NCBI GenBank assembly: GCA_029721515.1
Contig: CM056563.1
Coordinates: 20,899,954 to 20,963,953, forward strand
Direction: 5' to 3'
DNA length: 64,000 nucleotides
DNA from: Synanceia verrucosa
Lineage: Eukaryota > Chordata > Actinopteri > Perciformes > Synanceiidae
The stretch's first letter is position 1; every line of letters begins with the position of its first letter. The translations under genes and the position numbers were made by a program. This document shows, piece after piece, positions 1-10,459 of the stretch. Below the pieces are notes generated by a model. The model was not told the origin of the DNA. It did not search any database and saw only the letters and a list, made by a program, of their open reading frames with translations.

Positions 1-2
1 AG
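1..2 (+). CDS. fmnl1: fmnl1 exon, last two bases only
   Basis: The window opens with AG directly followed by a consensus donor GTGAGT. These two bases plus the first G of the next exon make the Arg codon of RTKALVLELL, so the window starts at an exon end. Confidence 0.7.
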
Positions 3-3000
3 GTGAGTGCGCTTGTGTCTGTCTTACCTGTCTTCCTGTATCCGTATCTAACCTCTCTCAATGCGGCAACAGGACCAAAGCCCTTGTGTTGGAGTTGCTG
101 GCTGCGGTGTGTCTTGTCAGAGGAGGCCATGATATCATCCTGTCTGCATTTGACAACTTCAAAGAGGTGAAATCAGTATTTTGTTAGTCATTTTTCTACA
201 TTGTGATGTCTCATTTGACTTAAACTGTTGTTTGTTCAGTCATATCATTGTTCCAGACTTCCCCTTTGATTAATCATCTTGTGAGTCACACCATCCACCC
301 CTCACATGCACTCTGGTCATTTTAGTTCATGTAGAGCAGTCATGCATGTTTGTCCAAGTGCAAAAGTACAGTACAGTACAAATGCAAACATACCCTGTTT
401 GTGTGGCTGAAGGTAGCTACTACAAGTAACACCACATTTCAGTAAGGACTCATGTTGCATCGATGCTCACCTTCCGCCCCCTTGTGTACAACAACTAAAA
501 TACATAATCACACGTTTCGATTATTTCTCAGGTGAGCAGAGAAAAGAACCGCTTTGAGAAGTTGATGGAGTACTTCATCAATGACGACAGCAACATTGAC
601 TTCATGGTAGGTTCACAAATAGTATTTCTAACAACACACAGACTGCTTGACAAAGAAAGGGACTTTTAAACTGTGGTTGAATTAAATGTCATTGTGTCTG
701 TCTCAGGTGGCCTGCATGCAGTTCATAAACATTGTGGTCCATTCAGTGGAGAACATGAACTTCAGAGTTCATCTACAATTTGAATTCACTCACCTCGGGT
801 TAGACAAGTATCTCGGGGTGAGTAAGCTGGTTTAAATATATAAAATATATTGTGATTCAAATAAAATTAAAAAAAATGTAATGTGCATCATCTGTTTAAG
901 TAGCTTAAGTAGTTTAAGTTAAAGTAACTTGTGCTGTCCAGCTGATAAATACATGTTCATCCAGTTTCCCTTTACGTTTTTCTGAAAATAATCCGTTTAT
1001 ATCACATATAGCACTGTAAATGTCCCTATCAGTGGCATGAATAAAGGATTATTTTAAGAATTATTTTATTTTGTGATTTTTTTTATAGAACCTAGAGGTA
1101 AATGTTGTTTATGCAATAATTTCAAATTATTCAGAGCCCTCTATGTCAAAACATATAAAGATATAATGCGACATAAATAATAATTTTGATAATTGAATTT
1201 TTATTATGTACACCATTTACCTGCAATAGATCATACTTATAAAGTAAGGATTTATTCCTGTAATTATTGTATGTGCTTTGTGTCAGCATCTGAAGGAAAC
1301 AGAGAGTGAGAAGCTGCAGGTCCAGATCCAGGCCTATCTGGACAATGTGCTGGATGTAGGAGCCCTGCTGGAGGATGCTGAGAACAGAGGAGGGGTGCTA
1401 GAGCATGTGGACGACCTGCAGGAGCACAACATACAGGTCTGCCATGAAATAATAATCATAAATCTGTCATCAAAAAGAAGCACTGATGTTCTAATAATGT
1501 TTTCTGTGTTACAGCTGAGTGCCCGGCTTCAGGAAATCGAGAATCAGAACGCAGAGAGAATATCTGAACTTGAGACTCAGCTCATGCAGGCCACCAAGGA
1601 GACTGAGCTGCTCAAAGTAAGTGCTGCTCCACGACACGTACAATGTTAAATAAGATTAACTAGCCAGGCAAGGTGTGCCATTCTCACAGTGATGAGTCAT
1701 AATGAGGTCAAAAGAGTAGCAGGTCACTTTATTTTAAAATCTAATCATCTTAAATATGAAATAAGAAAGATGAGAGTATTTGCATTTGTCAAATAAATCA
1801 AAATGACCTTGACCTGACTGAAATATCTCAACAATTATTGAACAGAGTGCCATGAAATCTTGTGCAGACATTTGTGGTCCTGAGAAGATGAATCCCTGAA
1901 GCCTGAGGACAGAGTGTGTTTTTTATGTTCTTTGAAGAGGTGATGAGGTGTGTGCCTGTATTTGTGTCCAATAGGAAAGCATGCGAGAGTCCTGTACCCA
2001 GGTCAGTGTGTTGCAGCAGAGGGAACGAGAACGGGAGCTGGACAGGGAGAGGGAGAAGGACCGGGAACGTCTAACCACCTCCGCCCCTCCGACACTATCA
2101 GAGCTGGAGCAGAAGATCCAGGAGCTGCAGGACAAGGGGCTTATCCGCCTGGGAACCAGCGCCTCTGGAGGTCTGGACATCCAGGTGGTGCCTGTCACTG
2201 TGGTCGAGTATGTCCAGGTCCCAGCCCCGGTCGTCCAGCCCAACGATTCGCTCTCTGTCACTGACTCGCCACCGTCCAATCTTCCTGCCCCTGGACCACC
2301 ACCACCTCCACCACCACCTCCACCTCCTCCTGGTGGTCCAGGGGAGGCGGCCACTCCTCCTCCTCCTCCACCACCACCTCCTCCTCCAGGAAGTTGTGGT
2401 GCTGTGCCGCCCCCACCGCCTCCTCCTGGTGCAGGTCCACCACCTCCTCCTCCCCTACCTGGTGCTGGACCCCCACCTCCACCTCCCCCGCCTGGTGGTG
2501 GACCACCTCCTCCACCACCCCCGCCTGGTGGTGGACCACCTCCTCCTCCTGGAGCACCAAACACTTCTGGTAATGAGGCTGATAGAAGAATCTGAAAAGT
2601 AAAAACTGGCAAACATCAGCAGTAATGGAGCAGTGTTTAATCATTCCTCTCTTATTTTATATTCCCTTTAGGGGTTAAGACCAAGAAGCCCATTCAGACC
2701 AAGTTCAGGATGCCTTTGTTAAACTGGCAGGCCTTAAAACCAAACCAGGTGGCAGGCACCGTGTTTAACGAGCTGGATGACGAGCAGGTCCTCGGGGTAA
2801 GATGAGCCAGCCTCCTTTTTCCCCTCTTACACGGTACAGTTTATCCTGTCAGAAAACTGCAGTGTAGAAATACTTCTTCATCCTGACCTTCTCAGCTGCC
2901 TCTCATCCTGTCCACATCAGGTGTTGAACATGGATATATTTGAGGAACAGTTTAAGACCAGAGCTCAGGGTAACCCAACAGACCTGACCAACATCAGGAG

Positions 3001-5192
3001 GAAGGTGGCGGTACAGAAAGTTCCCAGCAAGACGTCCCTGCTTGACCCCAACAAGGCCAAGAATCTGTCCATCACTTTACGCAAAGGAGGTCGGACCCCG
3101 TCTGGTATCTGCACCGCCATAGAGACGTACGTGCTTCATGGGAAATCTGTTTCACTGTTTCATTCTCTCTCAGACACTGACCGATGTGACTTTTCTCTTT
3201 TGTTCAGGTACGACCTGCAGTCTTTGTCCGTAGACTTCCTGGAAATACTCGTGCCCTTCGTACCATCAGACTTTGAGATGAAGCTGCTGGTTAACTATGA
3301 GAAAGATGGCCGCCCTCTGGAGGAGCTCACCGACGAGGATCAGTTTATTTTACGCTTTGGAAGGATCCCTCGTCTGATGCAGCGAATAAACACTTTCATT
3401 TTCATGGGCAACTTCCCGGATACTGTCAAACGCCTGCAGCCGGTCAGTTTGTCAAATGCATTGGAATCGAAACATGTTGAAAATCTTGTGCTGATTTTGT
3501 TTTCATGTCATCTACAGCAACTGAACTCCATCATCGCTGCGTCCATGTCCATCAAGTCTTCAACCAAACTGAAAAAGATCTTAGAGGTGAGTAGAAGAGA
3601 ATAAAACATGTTGATGTAGTTATCAAATATATGCTTTTGCAAAAACAAAATCCTGTCATGCTCTCCGCAGATTGTTCTCGCCTTTGGCAACTACATGAAC
3701 AGCAGTAAGAGGGGGGCAGCGTACGGTTTTCGTCTGCAGAGTCTGGACGTTGTAAGTAGCCCTTGTTATACTCTTTCACTTGAATGTTCTTCATATGATA
3801 TCCACAGAAATACTCCTAGTCTTTCATTATGCCTTTAATTTGAGAAAGAAAAAATCACATATTCTCCCTTCTCTTTGCAAATCAAAAGTTGAGCACCTTC
3901 ATCAGAATCAACTATATTCTTGCTTTTTGTGGTTAAAGCCTCACTTGATTCACCAGTGGTAAAATGGTAGCCAATTTTAGATTTACTTTATTATCAACTT
4001 TATTAACTTCTTTACTTTTCAGCTATTGGAGACCAAGTCCACTGACCGCTCACAAACGCTGCTTGACTTCATCACCAGCATCATCGAGGAAAAATACCCC
4101 GACTTGGCCAACTTCCACACTGAGCTGCACTTTGTAGACAAAGCAGCACTTGGTACATTCACACACACAGTTAAGCTGTCTGAAGCTTGTGATTAAATTG
4201 GGAGCAGTGCTGAACTCATTTTTGTTTCCTTGCCAGTATCTCTGGACAGCATCCTTCAGGACATCCGCTCATTAGAGCGGGGAATGGAAACAACCAAAAA
4301 GGAATTCCTGGTGCAGGATGACAGCCTGGTGTTGAAGGAGTTCATCAAAGCCAACAGTGAGCAGCTGGAAACGCTGATCAAAGACAGCAAGACAGCCCAG
4401 GTTAGCATGCAATTTATATTTATATATTTAAACACAACTGACACCATATTATATGTTCATGGACATATACATTTTGTCTGACTGCCTCCAGGAAGCATAC
4501 GGATCTGTGGTGGAGTATTTCGGAGAGAATCCCAAAACCACGCAGCCTTCCATGTTTTTCCCGATGTTTGGACGCTTGATAAAGGCCTATAAAGTGAGGA
4601 TGTGTGGCAGCTTTCTTATATTTATCCATAACGGTTGTTGCGTTGCATGTTAATTACTTTGTCTTTGACTGAACACAGGCAGCACAGCAACAGATCGAGC
4701 TGAAAAAGAAAATGGAGAACATGAGCAGTGAGGAAAAAGTGGCATCACCTCCGAACAAGGCTGGAGCACCAAAGGTAAGACATTAAATATGATAACCTTT
4801 AATGTAAGATATTAAGGTCCAGTCTCCAGATATTATAGCTCAGTAAACTGACATTATTTAAGGGCTTATACGTCAAACATTTGAAATCAATCAGTGAATT
4901 ATAAATTTGCTTTGACTTTTCCTAGGGGCCTATGATGCCTAAGATGGACCTGATAGCAGAGCTGAAAAAGAGGCAGGTGAAACCACAGGTACGTGAGGGG
5001 AAGGACGGCGCACTGGAGGACATCATCACAGGTACGGTAATGTGATATTTCCTGGAGGAGGAGTCACACGCTTGATATTTTCGTAAAATGTTCTGGGTTT
5101 GAGGTTGAAAGTCTTTTTTTTTCCCAGATTTGAGGAATACGCCGTATAGGCGGACAGATGGTCGCCGGCCGGCCCAGCGCCAGGACACTTGA
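1..5192 (+). CDS. fmnl1: Formin-like protein, 3' portion of gene (fmnl1-type)
   Basis: This is a diaphanous-related formin that nucleates and elongates unbranched actin filaments downstream of Rho-family GTPases. The exons, all joining in frame, are 1-2 (end only), 73-166, 532-606, 707-817, 1287-1436, 1515-1616, 1975-2569, 2672-2796, 2921-3126, 3208-3442, 3518-3586, 3671-3751, 4023-4152, 4237-4400, 4492-4593, 4679-4774, 4926-5031 and 5128-5192. They encode 835 residues plus the stop. The order is end of GBD/FH3, coiled linker, polyproline FH1, FH2 (signature GNYMNSSKRGAAYGF), then DAD (MDLIAELKKRQ). Linker residues ELQDKGLIRL and VVPVTV resemble FMNL1 (remembered ELEEKGLIRI) more than FMNL2 or FMNL3, and linkage to SRCIN1 agrees with both genes being on human chromosome 17. 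The C-terminus DLRNTPYRR is like one FMNL3 isoform. Introns are short; those over 300 bp (167-531, 818-1286, 1617-1974) show nothing else. The N-terminal exons lie outside the window. Confidence 0.9.
73..166 (+). CDS. fmnl1: fmnl1 exon, FH3 region
   Basis: The acceptor is ...caacag and the donor is GAG/GTGAAA. It encodes RTKALVLELLAAVCLVRGG and on to AFDNFKE, near-identical to the armadillo-type FH3 part of FMNL proteins. Entry is in phase 2 and exit in phase 0. Confidence 0.93.
532..606 (+). CDS. fmnl1: fmnl1 exon, FH3 region
   Basis: It encodes 25 residues beginning VSREKNRFEKLMEYF and ending NIDFM, in phase 0/0 with acceptor ttctcag and donor GTAGGT. It matches the FMNL family motif RFEKLMEYFRNED. 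Confidence 0.93.
707..817 (+). CDS. fmnl1: fmnl1 exon, FH3 region
   Basis: It encodes 37 residues including VACMQFINIVVHSVENMNFR, one of the most conserved FMNL stretches. Phase is 0/0 and the donor is GTGAGT. Confidence 0.94.
1287..1436 (+). CDS. fmnl1: fmnl1 exon, dimerisation/coiled region
   Basis: It encodes 50 residues including ESEKLQVQIQAYLDN and DVGALLEDAE, then EHVDDLQEHNIQ, which begins the coiled coil. Phase is 0/0 with acceptor tgtgtcag and donor GTCTGC. Confidence 0.94.
1515..1616 (+). CDS. fmnl1: fmnl1 exon, coiled coil
   Basis: It encodes 34 residues (LSARLQEIENQNAERISEL and on to QATKETELLK). The heptad-like Leu/Ile spacing suggests a coiled coil, as in other FMNLs. Phase is 0/0 and the donor is GTAAGT. 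Confidence 0.92.
1975..2569 (+). CDS. fmnl1: fmnl1 exon, linker and FH1 polyproline domain
   Basis: This is a 595-nt exon. Its first half encodes a highly charged coiled segment (RERERELDREREKDRERL) and ELEQKIQELQDKGLIRLG. The second half is FH1: at least eight runs of 4-11 prolines separated by Gly/Ala linkers, which in formins bind profilin-actin and SH3/WW proteins. The antisense strand is a long Gly-rich open frame that is only a shadow of the proline codons. It exits in phase 1 at TCTG/GTAATG. Confidence 0.93.
2672..2796 (+). CDS. fmnl1: fmnl1 exon, FH2 start
   Basis: It encodes GVKTKKPIQTKFRMPLLNW and on to NELDDEQVLG, the N-terminal lasso of FH2 with the conserved Trp. The acceptor is ccctttag and the donor GTAAGA. 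Confidence 0.94.
2921..3126 (+). CDS. fmnl1: fmnl1 exon, FH2
   Basis: It encodes VLNMDIFEEQFKTRAQG, then NKAKNLSITLRKG and ICTAIE. The latter two are the conserved FH2 lasso-to-knob sequence, including the Ile of the actin-contacting knob. It ends in phase 2. Confidence 0.94.
3208..3442 (+). CDS. fmnl1: fmnl1 exon, FH2
   Basis: It encodes 78 residues (YDLQSLSVDFLEILVPFVPS, FGRIPRLMQRINTFIF, NFPDTVKRLQP), a helical part of FH2. The acceptor is tgttcag and the donor GTCAGT. Confidence 0.94.
3518..3586 (+). CDS. fmnl1: fmnl1 exon, FH2
   Basis: It encodes QLNSIIAASMSIKSSTKLKK then ILE, in phase 0/0. It is strongly conserved across FMNL1-3. Confidence 0.94.
3671..3751 (+). CDS. fmnl1: fmnl1 exon, FH2 signature
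   Basis: It encodes IVLAFGNYMNSSKRGAAYGF and RLQSLDV. This is the diagnostic FH2 core motif GNYMN..RG.AYGF. Phase is 0/0. Confidence 0.96.
4023..4152 (+). CDS. fmnl1: fmnl1 exon, FH2
   Basis: It encodes LLETKSTDRSQTLLDFITS, then the FH2 post-helix segment ending HFVDKAAL. It contains the Lys of the KSTD motif, which in formins contacts actin. It exits in phase 1. Confidence 0.94.
4237..4400 (+). CDS. fmnl1: fmnl1 exon, FH2
   Basis: It encodes VSLDSILQDIRSLERGMETT and on to LIKDSKTAQ, the conserved FH2 C-terminal helix. It enters in phase 1 and exits in phase 0. Confidence 0.94.
4492..4593 (+). CDS. fmnl1: fmnl1 exon, FH2 end
   Basis: It encodes EAYGSVVEYFGENPKTTQPS then MFFPMFGRLIKAYK, the end of FH2. 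The acceptor is tgcctccag and the donor GTGAGG. Confidence 0.94.
4679..4774 (+). CDS. fmnl1: fmnl1 exon, post-FH2 coiled linker
   Basis: It encodes AAQQQIELKKKMENMSSEEK and a Pro/Lys linker ending GAPK. Charged helix after FH2 is usual in FMNLs. Phase is 0/0. Confidence 0.92.
4926..5031 (+). CDS. fmnl1: fmnl1 exon, DAD autoregulatory motif
   Basis: It encodes GPMMPKMDLIAELKKRQVK and GALEDIIT. MDLIAELKKRQ is the diaphanous autoregulatory motif, which folds back on the N-terminal inhibitory domain. The donor is ACAG/GTACGG. If this intron is retained the frame stops after only GTVM. Confidence 0.93.
5128..5192 (+). CDS. fmnl1: fmnl1 terminal coding exon
   Basis: The acceptor follows a T-rich tract ending ttcccag. 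It encodes DLRNTPYRRTDGRRPAQRQ, then DT and TGA at 5190-5192. The DLRN.PYRR start is like the end of a human FMNL3 isoform rather than the VIKTVPFTAR tail of the common FMNL1 and FMNL2 isoforms. An alternative terminal exon is possible but was not seen here. Confidence 0.85.
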
Positions 5193-5480
5193 GCCACTTC
5201 TGTTCCATGACTTCTTACAAATGTATACAGAATGAAAAACACGCTTTAAAATGTGCTGCATATATAGTATGGCACAGTATATGAGCCATATGGCAGTGTG
5301 TATTTTTGCCAATATTTTAGTGTGAATTTGCAGTGTAAATACAATTATTTTGGATATTTTTAATGTGACAGTCCATGAATTTGATATTAAAAAAAAAATC
5401 AATTAATTCTGTGGTGCCTAACAGCTTCAAATGCTCTGAATTTGCAGTACCTGAGTAATAAAACAATCATGACTTTATTT
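5193..5480 (+). other. fmnl1: fmnl1 3' UTR
   Basis: This is noncoding sequence from the stop to the expected cleavage zone 15-25 nt after the AATAAA at 5457. It is short (about 290 bp) and A/T-rich. The exact 3' end is inferred. Confidence 0.6.
5457..5462 (+). terminator. fmnl1 polyadenylation signal AATAAA
   Basis: A canonical AATAAA lies about 265 bp after the stop. Cleavage would fall near 5475-5485, just before the SRCIN1 3' end on the other strand. Confidence 0.65.
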
Positions 5481-5569
5481 TTGTACAAGAGCTTTGACAT
5501 CATCCACATTATCTGTTGCAAAAATGTCATAAACAAGTGACTAGAAAGCACAATCAGACGCCAGCACTG

Positions 5570-8500
5570 TACAAGAGAGCTGCACTTTATTGGACACACA
5601 ATCACAGCAAATTATGTACAAAAGAAGGCAGGTTCAACTGCCTCCAGTCTTCTCACAGGAAAAACACACACATTTCTCACAGAATATCATGGCATCCACA
5701 CTGATAAATTAGTATCTCCAGTATCAGTAGGCTTTTAGATTTATATATCATTATATTATAGATCTATTTTCTGTATTATTTTTGTTCTTATATCACACTA
5801 CTCTACAAATGGGAGAATCACTCTGTGGAAAGAGCACACCATCGCTGGTGACTTCTCTGGTTGGGGTGCGTTAAAGCATTCTGAATCCTCTCTGCCACTA
5901 TCTTCATCTTCATCGTCACATAACATCACAGTAAGACTGAACATGCCTGTGTCACAGATACCAAAATAAGTCTTCATGTTTGCAAACAGAACCACATTTC
6001 TCTCTTTCTCTTTCTCATTTTTTCGAGAAAACACGTAGACAACATATTTTTTTTGCACCGTGCGATTGCTTGAGACTATACATGCATTGTTTTGTATATA
6101 CCTTTTGTACCCATCGTCATAGTTTATGAATAAAACATCTTCTTTTGGACATAACAATTTGTTGAACTCGCTAGGAATGACTCGGCCTATTTACAGGTCA
6201 ACTTTGTTTTTCTACTTTTGATGCCAAGATTTTTGAACGTCCACACATTCATGTAAAAACCTCATTATACATACTATAGAATGTAGGTTTGTTATATAAA
6301 AAAAAGATAAAATGGCAAAGAAAGAGAAACTTTTAATTTGCACAATGCTATGTAATTCCCTTATTGATCCTCCTTGGTGGTTTTAACAACTCCTGTGGTA
6401 CAGCTTAACTGCTACTTAAAGCCACTCAGTGTAACAACTGAATAAGCAACAAATTGTTGTAATGATAGCACAATAGAGCCTCTGTTGTCTCTGAGCATCC
6501 ACATTCACATTGCTACCACTTCTGTCCACATGCAAACATGACACAGAGGAAAATTAAAGCCCTGTAACTTACTTTTGTCAATGCAGTAAGGCTCTACGTG
6601 AAGCCTTTGGGCTCATAAACTGACCATAATTTATCTGTGTTTCTGAACCCTGAATCACAAACACAGGATGGGGTGAATAAAAAAAAAACAAAACAAAAAA
6701 ACAGATCACAGGTAAAGAAAACAACCCTCTAAAACAAGAAATAGTAGCAAAATAAGCCCCTAAGCACAGGCACTGGTCCAGCCTCCAAGAGGCAAAGGTG
6801 CACACGAGCTGGACGAGCGTTTTCAGGGACGAGCTTTTCAAAAAATCGAACGTACATAAAATGTAACTTCGTAAAGAAAACCCTAGAATTTAAAAATGAA
6901 CTTCGGCATATATTACAGAGGCTAAATGTTATCTATACAGATATTTTTAAACAAATATAAAAATGTTCTGCGTATGAATAAATAATCTCAGTGTGAAATG
7001 TAATATCTCTCTCAATGATTTAAAAAAGAAAAATCTGTACAAAATGGTCACTAAGATATAAAACTGAAGAGATGATGACATTTTACAGTATATAATTTAA
7101 TCTAGGCCTATATATATATCACACTTTTCTTCACAATTATAATATCATACACAAACATCTCACTTAGATATATTTATATATGTATTTCTTCTGTGTTTGA
7201 TTTCAAGTTTGCATGAGTTTTTCTGATTGCCAGGGGCATCCACTGCGAGTGTCTTCGACATGCCCTCTGAAGCCTCCGGCCATGTTGAAATCACAGCCCG
7301 CTAACACTAGTGTTGAAAATAAAATCACTCCAGAGAACACTGTCACGCAATTCTGGTCGGCTTCATCTCAGACTTTACTTGAGGGAAGCAGCCAAGCGTG
7401 AATACTTCCTCCCCAACGCTCACCAGACGCAAATGCAGCAAATTTAAGTCAGAGAGTTATGGATTTGAGTGTGAAACAGCATGAGTAAGTGAATTTCTTT
7501 CATTTGACTTCACTCAATATGAAACTCAGGGCTTGAACCTGCCTGGCGGAGCTACAGAGCACCCTGGGTGAGTCTTAATTCGCTGTGCTGTGAGCTTGCA
7601 GCCTTTGCACATTGTTACAGCTCGGGGAATGTTTAGTCAAATGCCACCGCTGCAACTGACACTCTGCCTTCAAGTGCTGTTTTCTTTTTCTTTCTTTTTT
7701 TTTTTCTCTGAGGAAAAAATGGGAACAAGCCAATTCTTGCAGCCTCTTCTTTGGGTGAAAAGTGTTATTCTGTCACTGCTGCTGATCTAATACTGTAATA
7801 CGAGATCAACCGGGGATTTTCTGGCAAGAATAAAGTCTTAGAGGCACTGGGAGAAAACGTGGTAACAGGTCCTTGCAGACGAACAGGCGGGGGTTTCACA
7901 AAGGCAAAGAGCACTGCATTATTGGCAACGCTGTGAGAGTGCTAATTACATATTGCACACGCTGTTACTGCTCGAAGTGAGGCCAATCAAACTTTGTCCT
8001 CGGATAACCTCGATAACTGAGCAGTGTTCATGTCACAGACTTCCTGCGCCAAAGACAAAGCAAAGTGAGAGGGGCAGAAAAATAACTGTCAGACCTAGTC
8101 CTCACATCTTTTTGGCTCTTTTATATCACAAGCACTCTCGATGGAGACAGGGCAAGTCAAAGCCGGCCTTATTAAAGAAGCCTTCAAACACATGTCCCCA
8201 ACACTAATCCCCTCTCCTCAAGCTGCCTTCTCTGTGACACGATCCCTTTTGCACATGTTTTAATCTCAATGCCACAAAGACTCGATTTCACACAGTCATT
8301 CTAGTGAACCACTGGGAGAGAGGAAAAAAAAAATCACTTTGTCTATGACTGTCCGTTCAACCTCGTCACCTCCCCAGTGGGCAGCCTTAAGGCAATAACA
8401 CAGGACAGGGAGCTTCAATAATGGTTCCTTGTGCAGGGTTTTCACTTAGGGAATCACTGACAGACCTTTGATGTGCTATACATAATGATAACTTCAACTA

Positions 8501-9982
8501 CCGTCACTGAGGCACACCAAAGGCCTAACATTCAGAAACGTTTCAACATGCAGGTAAGAAAACCAAATGAGTCAGCAGTAATATTGGTAATCTAACAAAC
8601 AGTATATAAATACACATTTTCTTCCTTTAAGGAACATTTGTAGTTTTGTGCTCGCCATTTTGAAGCAGATTCCCAAGACCAAAATTAAAGGAAAGTATTT
8701 AACTGTGCTTTAATTATATTTCAATATTCTCATCTGAGGCCCTCCGGCTGTGTCTGAAGTCTCTAAATATGTGCTGATTAACTTTCTTTAGCTTTCAAAC
8801 GTTCCTCAAGAGTCGAAAACATGACGTAGACGTTTTAATGCAGCGAGAGATACATCTTGTTCTCCTTCAAAGAAGGTTTTATGTCTTAAAATAAGACCTG
8901 CAAATTGCAGAAAACTTTGGAAGCTGCTTCCAATCACAATAACCTTAATGTGTCTCAAAAGGACCCAGTTGATCTCTGTAGATCAGAAACTGATGGTGCA
9001 ACAGATGTGACTTCATGAATCGTTTGTGCTTCTGCAAACAGCTTAAGTGCAGAATATGTGATGAATTGTGTGTATTATTCATCATTGTGTGTGTGTGCTT
9101 GAGTCTTTGGGAAGGTTTGTGATGTCAGGTGCTAAAACGCCAGAGCGACCTGTAAGATGCTACTGCGGAAACATCCTGATTGTCATAATTAACTCGTTAA
9201 TACACATATACAGAAATTCAACATGTCTGTACAATTTTCATTCGTCCCTCCTGTTTGTGTAACTGTGCCTCCTGCTGTGATCTTCAATAGAAATGTGCTG
9301 CTATAAGATGTGCTTCTGTGAAAACACTTATCTTTTCTTCAGTTTTAAGTTTCATAACTGTTCCTATTTTTTCAATGCAATGATTTTGATGCGTGTAAAT
9401 AGTCAGACAAAGATGGGGATAGTGAGGACAATCATGTAAACTCTTTACACAGTGTGTACAAACAGAGGGGAAAATATAGCACCAGTTCAGAGTTTAAAAC
9501 ACAGGTGATGCAGGAAAAAGCCATGAATGCCCTGTTGAAACAAAACCACCACAATCATCACCTTGGATCTACCATTCCTGCCAGGTGATGCAGGTAAGTG
9601 AGAGCAATATCATCCTTAACACACAAAACTACTGGACTCACTTGGTGATTATTGCAGCTCTAATTTCTATGATAAAAGTCTAGAAATGATGTCTGCTCCA
9701 CTGACAACCCTGTAGAGTGAGGGTGTATATGAGACTGCTACTGTCAGTAAATCCATCCAGACCACATGAGCTGACAGTAGGAGGGAGGCTTGTTTGTGTG
9801 CTCTCTATTATCTGGCAAACTGGCAGTATGACAACTGCAGAGGAACTATAGGACCAGATCAGAGACAGAAACTGGTCCGAGATTATGACTCCATTAACAG
9901 GGCGGTAGTTCGTGGAAATATGAAGACTAACGTAGTTGTTTTCTCTTCATGGTTCATGATGGGATGGTGCTCCTCCTCTTCA
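5570..9982 (-). other. srcin1: Inferred srcin1 3' UTR (about 4.4 kb)
   Basis: This stretch runs from the inferred SRCIN1 stop to the AATAAA at 5591-5586. It has no supported coding exon on either strand. The section 6840-7180 is very A/T-rich with many TATA/TTTAAA runs, as in long neuronal 3' UTRs. Open frames here (for example - strand 5798-6157 and 6578-6841) have no recognisable protein character. Continuity of the UTR is inferred from signal placement and would need transcript data. Confidence 0.5.
5586..5591 (-). terminator. srcin1 polyadenylation signal AATAAA
   Basis: TTTATT on the + strand reads AATAAA on the - strand, followed downstream by a U/GU-rich stretch (TGATTGTGCTTTCTAG). 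A second one at 5474-5479 would overlap the fmnl1 end. I saw no other perfect AATAAA on this strand between here and the stop at 9983. Confidence 0.6.
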
Positions 9983-10459
9983 TTACTGAGAGTCCTTATT
10001 CACATGCTCGCTGCCATCCTCCTTGCAGCTGTTGAGGCTACAACTGCTGGGCTGGGAAACTGCAGGAGAGAGGGTAAGGGAGGTGGGGGAGGAGGGAGAC
10101 AGGGAAGGCGTCGGGGTGGTGGGAGAGGAAGAAGAGGAGGGGGAGGAAGCGGTGGGAGTAGGAGGGGACGACTGGCTGCTGGGCAGCGGCAACGACGAGG
10201 CTCGCTGCTCTCGTAGAAGTCGACGATGATGCAGGGTGGAGGACAGGAGCAGGGCCTCAGCGCTCAGGCCGGAGGCAGACAGGCTTGCCAGCAGGGCCTT
10301 GGCTTGGCTGGAGGAGGCTGCCAGCTTTGCTCCCTCCTGAGGGTACTTCCTCAGCCCAGGGGTTAACGCTGCTGCAGGAGAGGGCGCTCGGCCTGACAAA
10401 ATTCCTGTTTTGATACCAGCAAGGTACGGCTCAATACTGGTGCTGTTGGTCCCCAAGGA
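9983..10459 (-). CDS. srcin1: Probable srcin1 terminal coding exon, Ser/Pro/Ala-rich
   Basis: The only acceptor at the end of a long pyrimidine tract (ctctgtcctgaag) opens 158 codons in phase 0 and a TAA. It starts SLGTNSTSIEPYLAGIK, loosely like human SFGARNSSISF. It continues with Ala/Ser/Leu helical sequence (ALLASLSASGLSAEALLLSS) and a Ser/Pro/Thr tract, ending GSEHVNKDSQ. Codon use is coding-like. It joins 17141-17275 in frame directly. A further exon between them, equivalent to the human SRTSIPVLT part, was not found. Whether all isoforms use this exon is unknown. Confidence 0.65.
   Translation of the reverse strand, partial: SLGTNSTSIEPYLAGIKTGILSGRAPSPAAALTPGLRKYPQEGAKLAASSSQAKALLASLSASGLSAEALLLSSTLHHRRLLREQRASSLPLPSSQSSPPTPTASSPSSSSSPTTPTPSLSPSSPTSLTLSPAVSQPSSCSLNSCKEDGSEHVNKDSQ

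Noticed and set aside
1923..2612. 229-codon Gly-rich open frame on the - strand
   Set aside because: It is the exact antisense of the FH1 polyproline codons of the formin exon; the sense strand is clearly the coding one.
5798..6157. 119-codon - strand frame downstream of srcin1
   Set aside because: It lies in the inferred 3' UTR, has no recognisable domain and uses A/T-biased random-looking codons.
9794..10216. 140-codon + strand frame (Arg/Gly-rich end)
   Set aside because: It is a shadow of the Ser/Pro-rich terminal srcin1 exon on the opposite strand.
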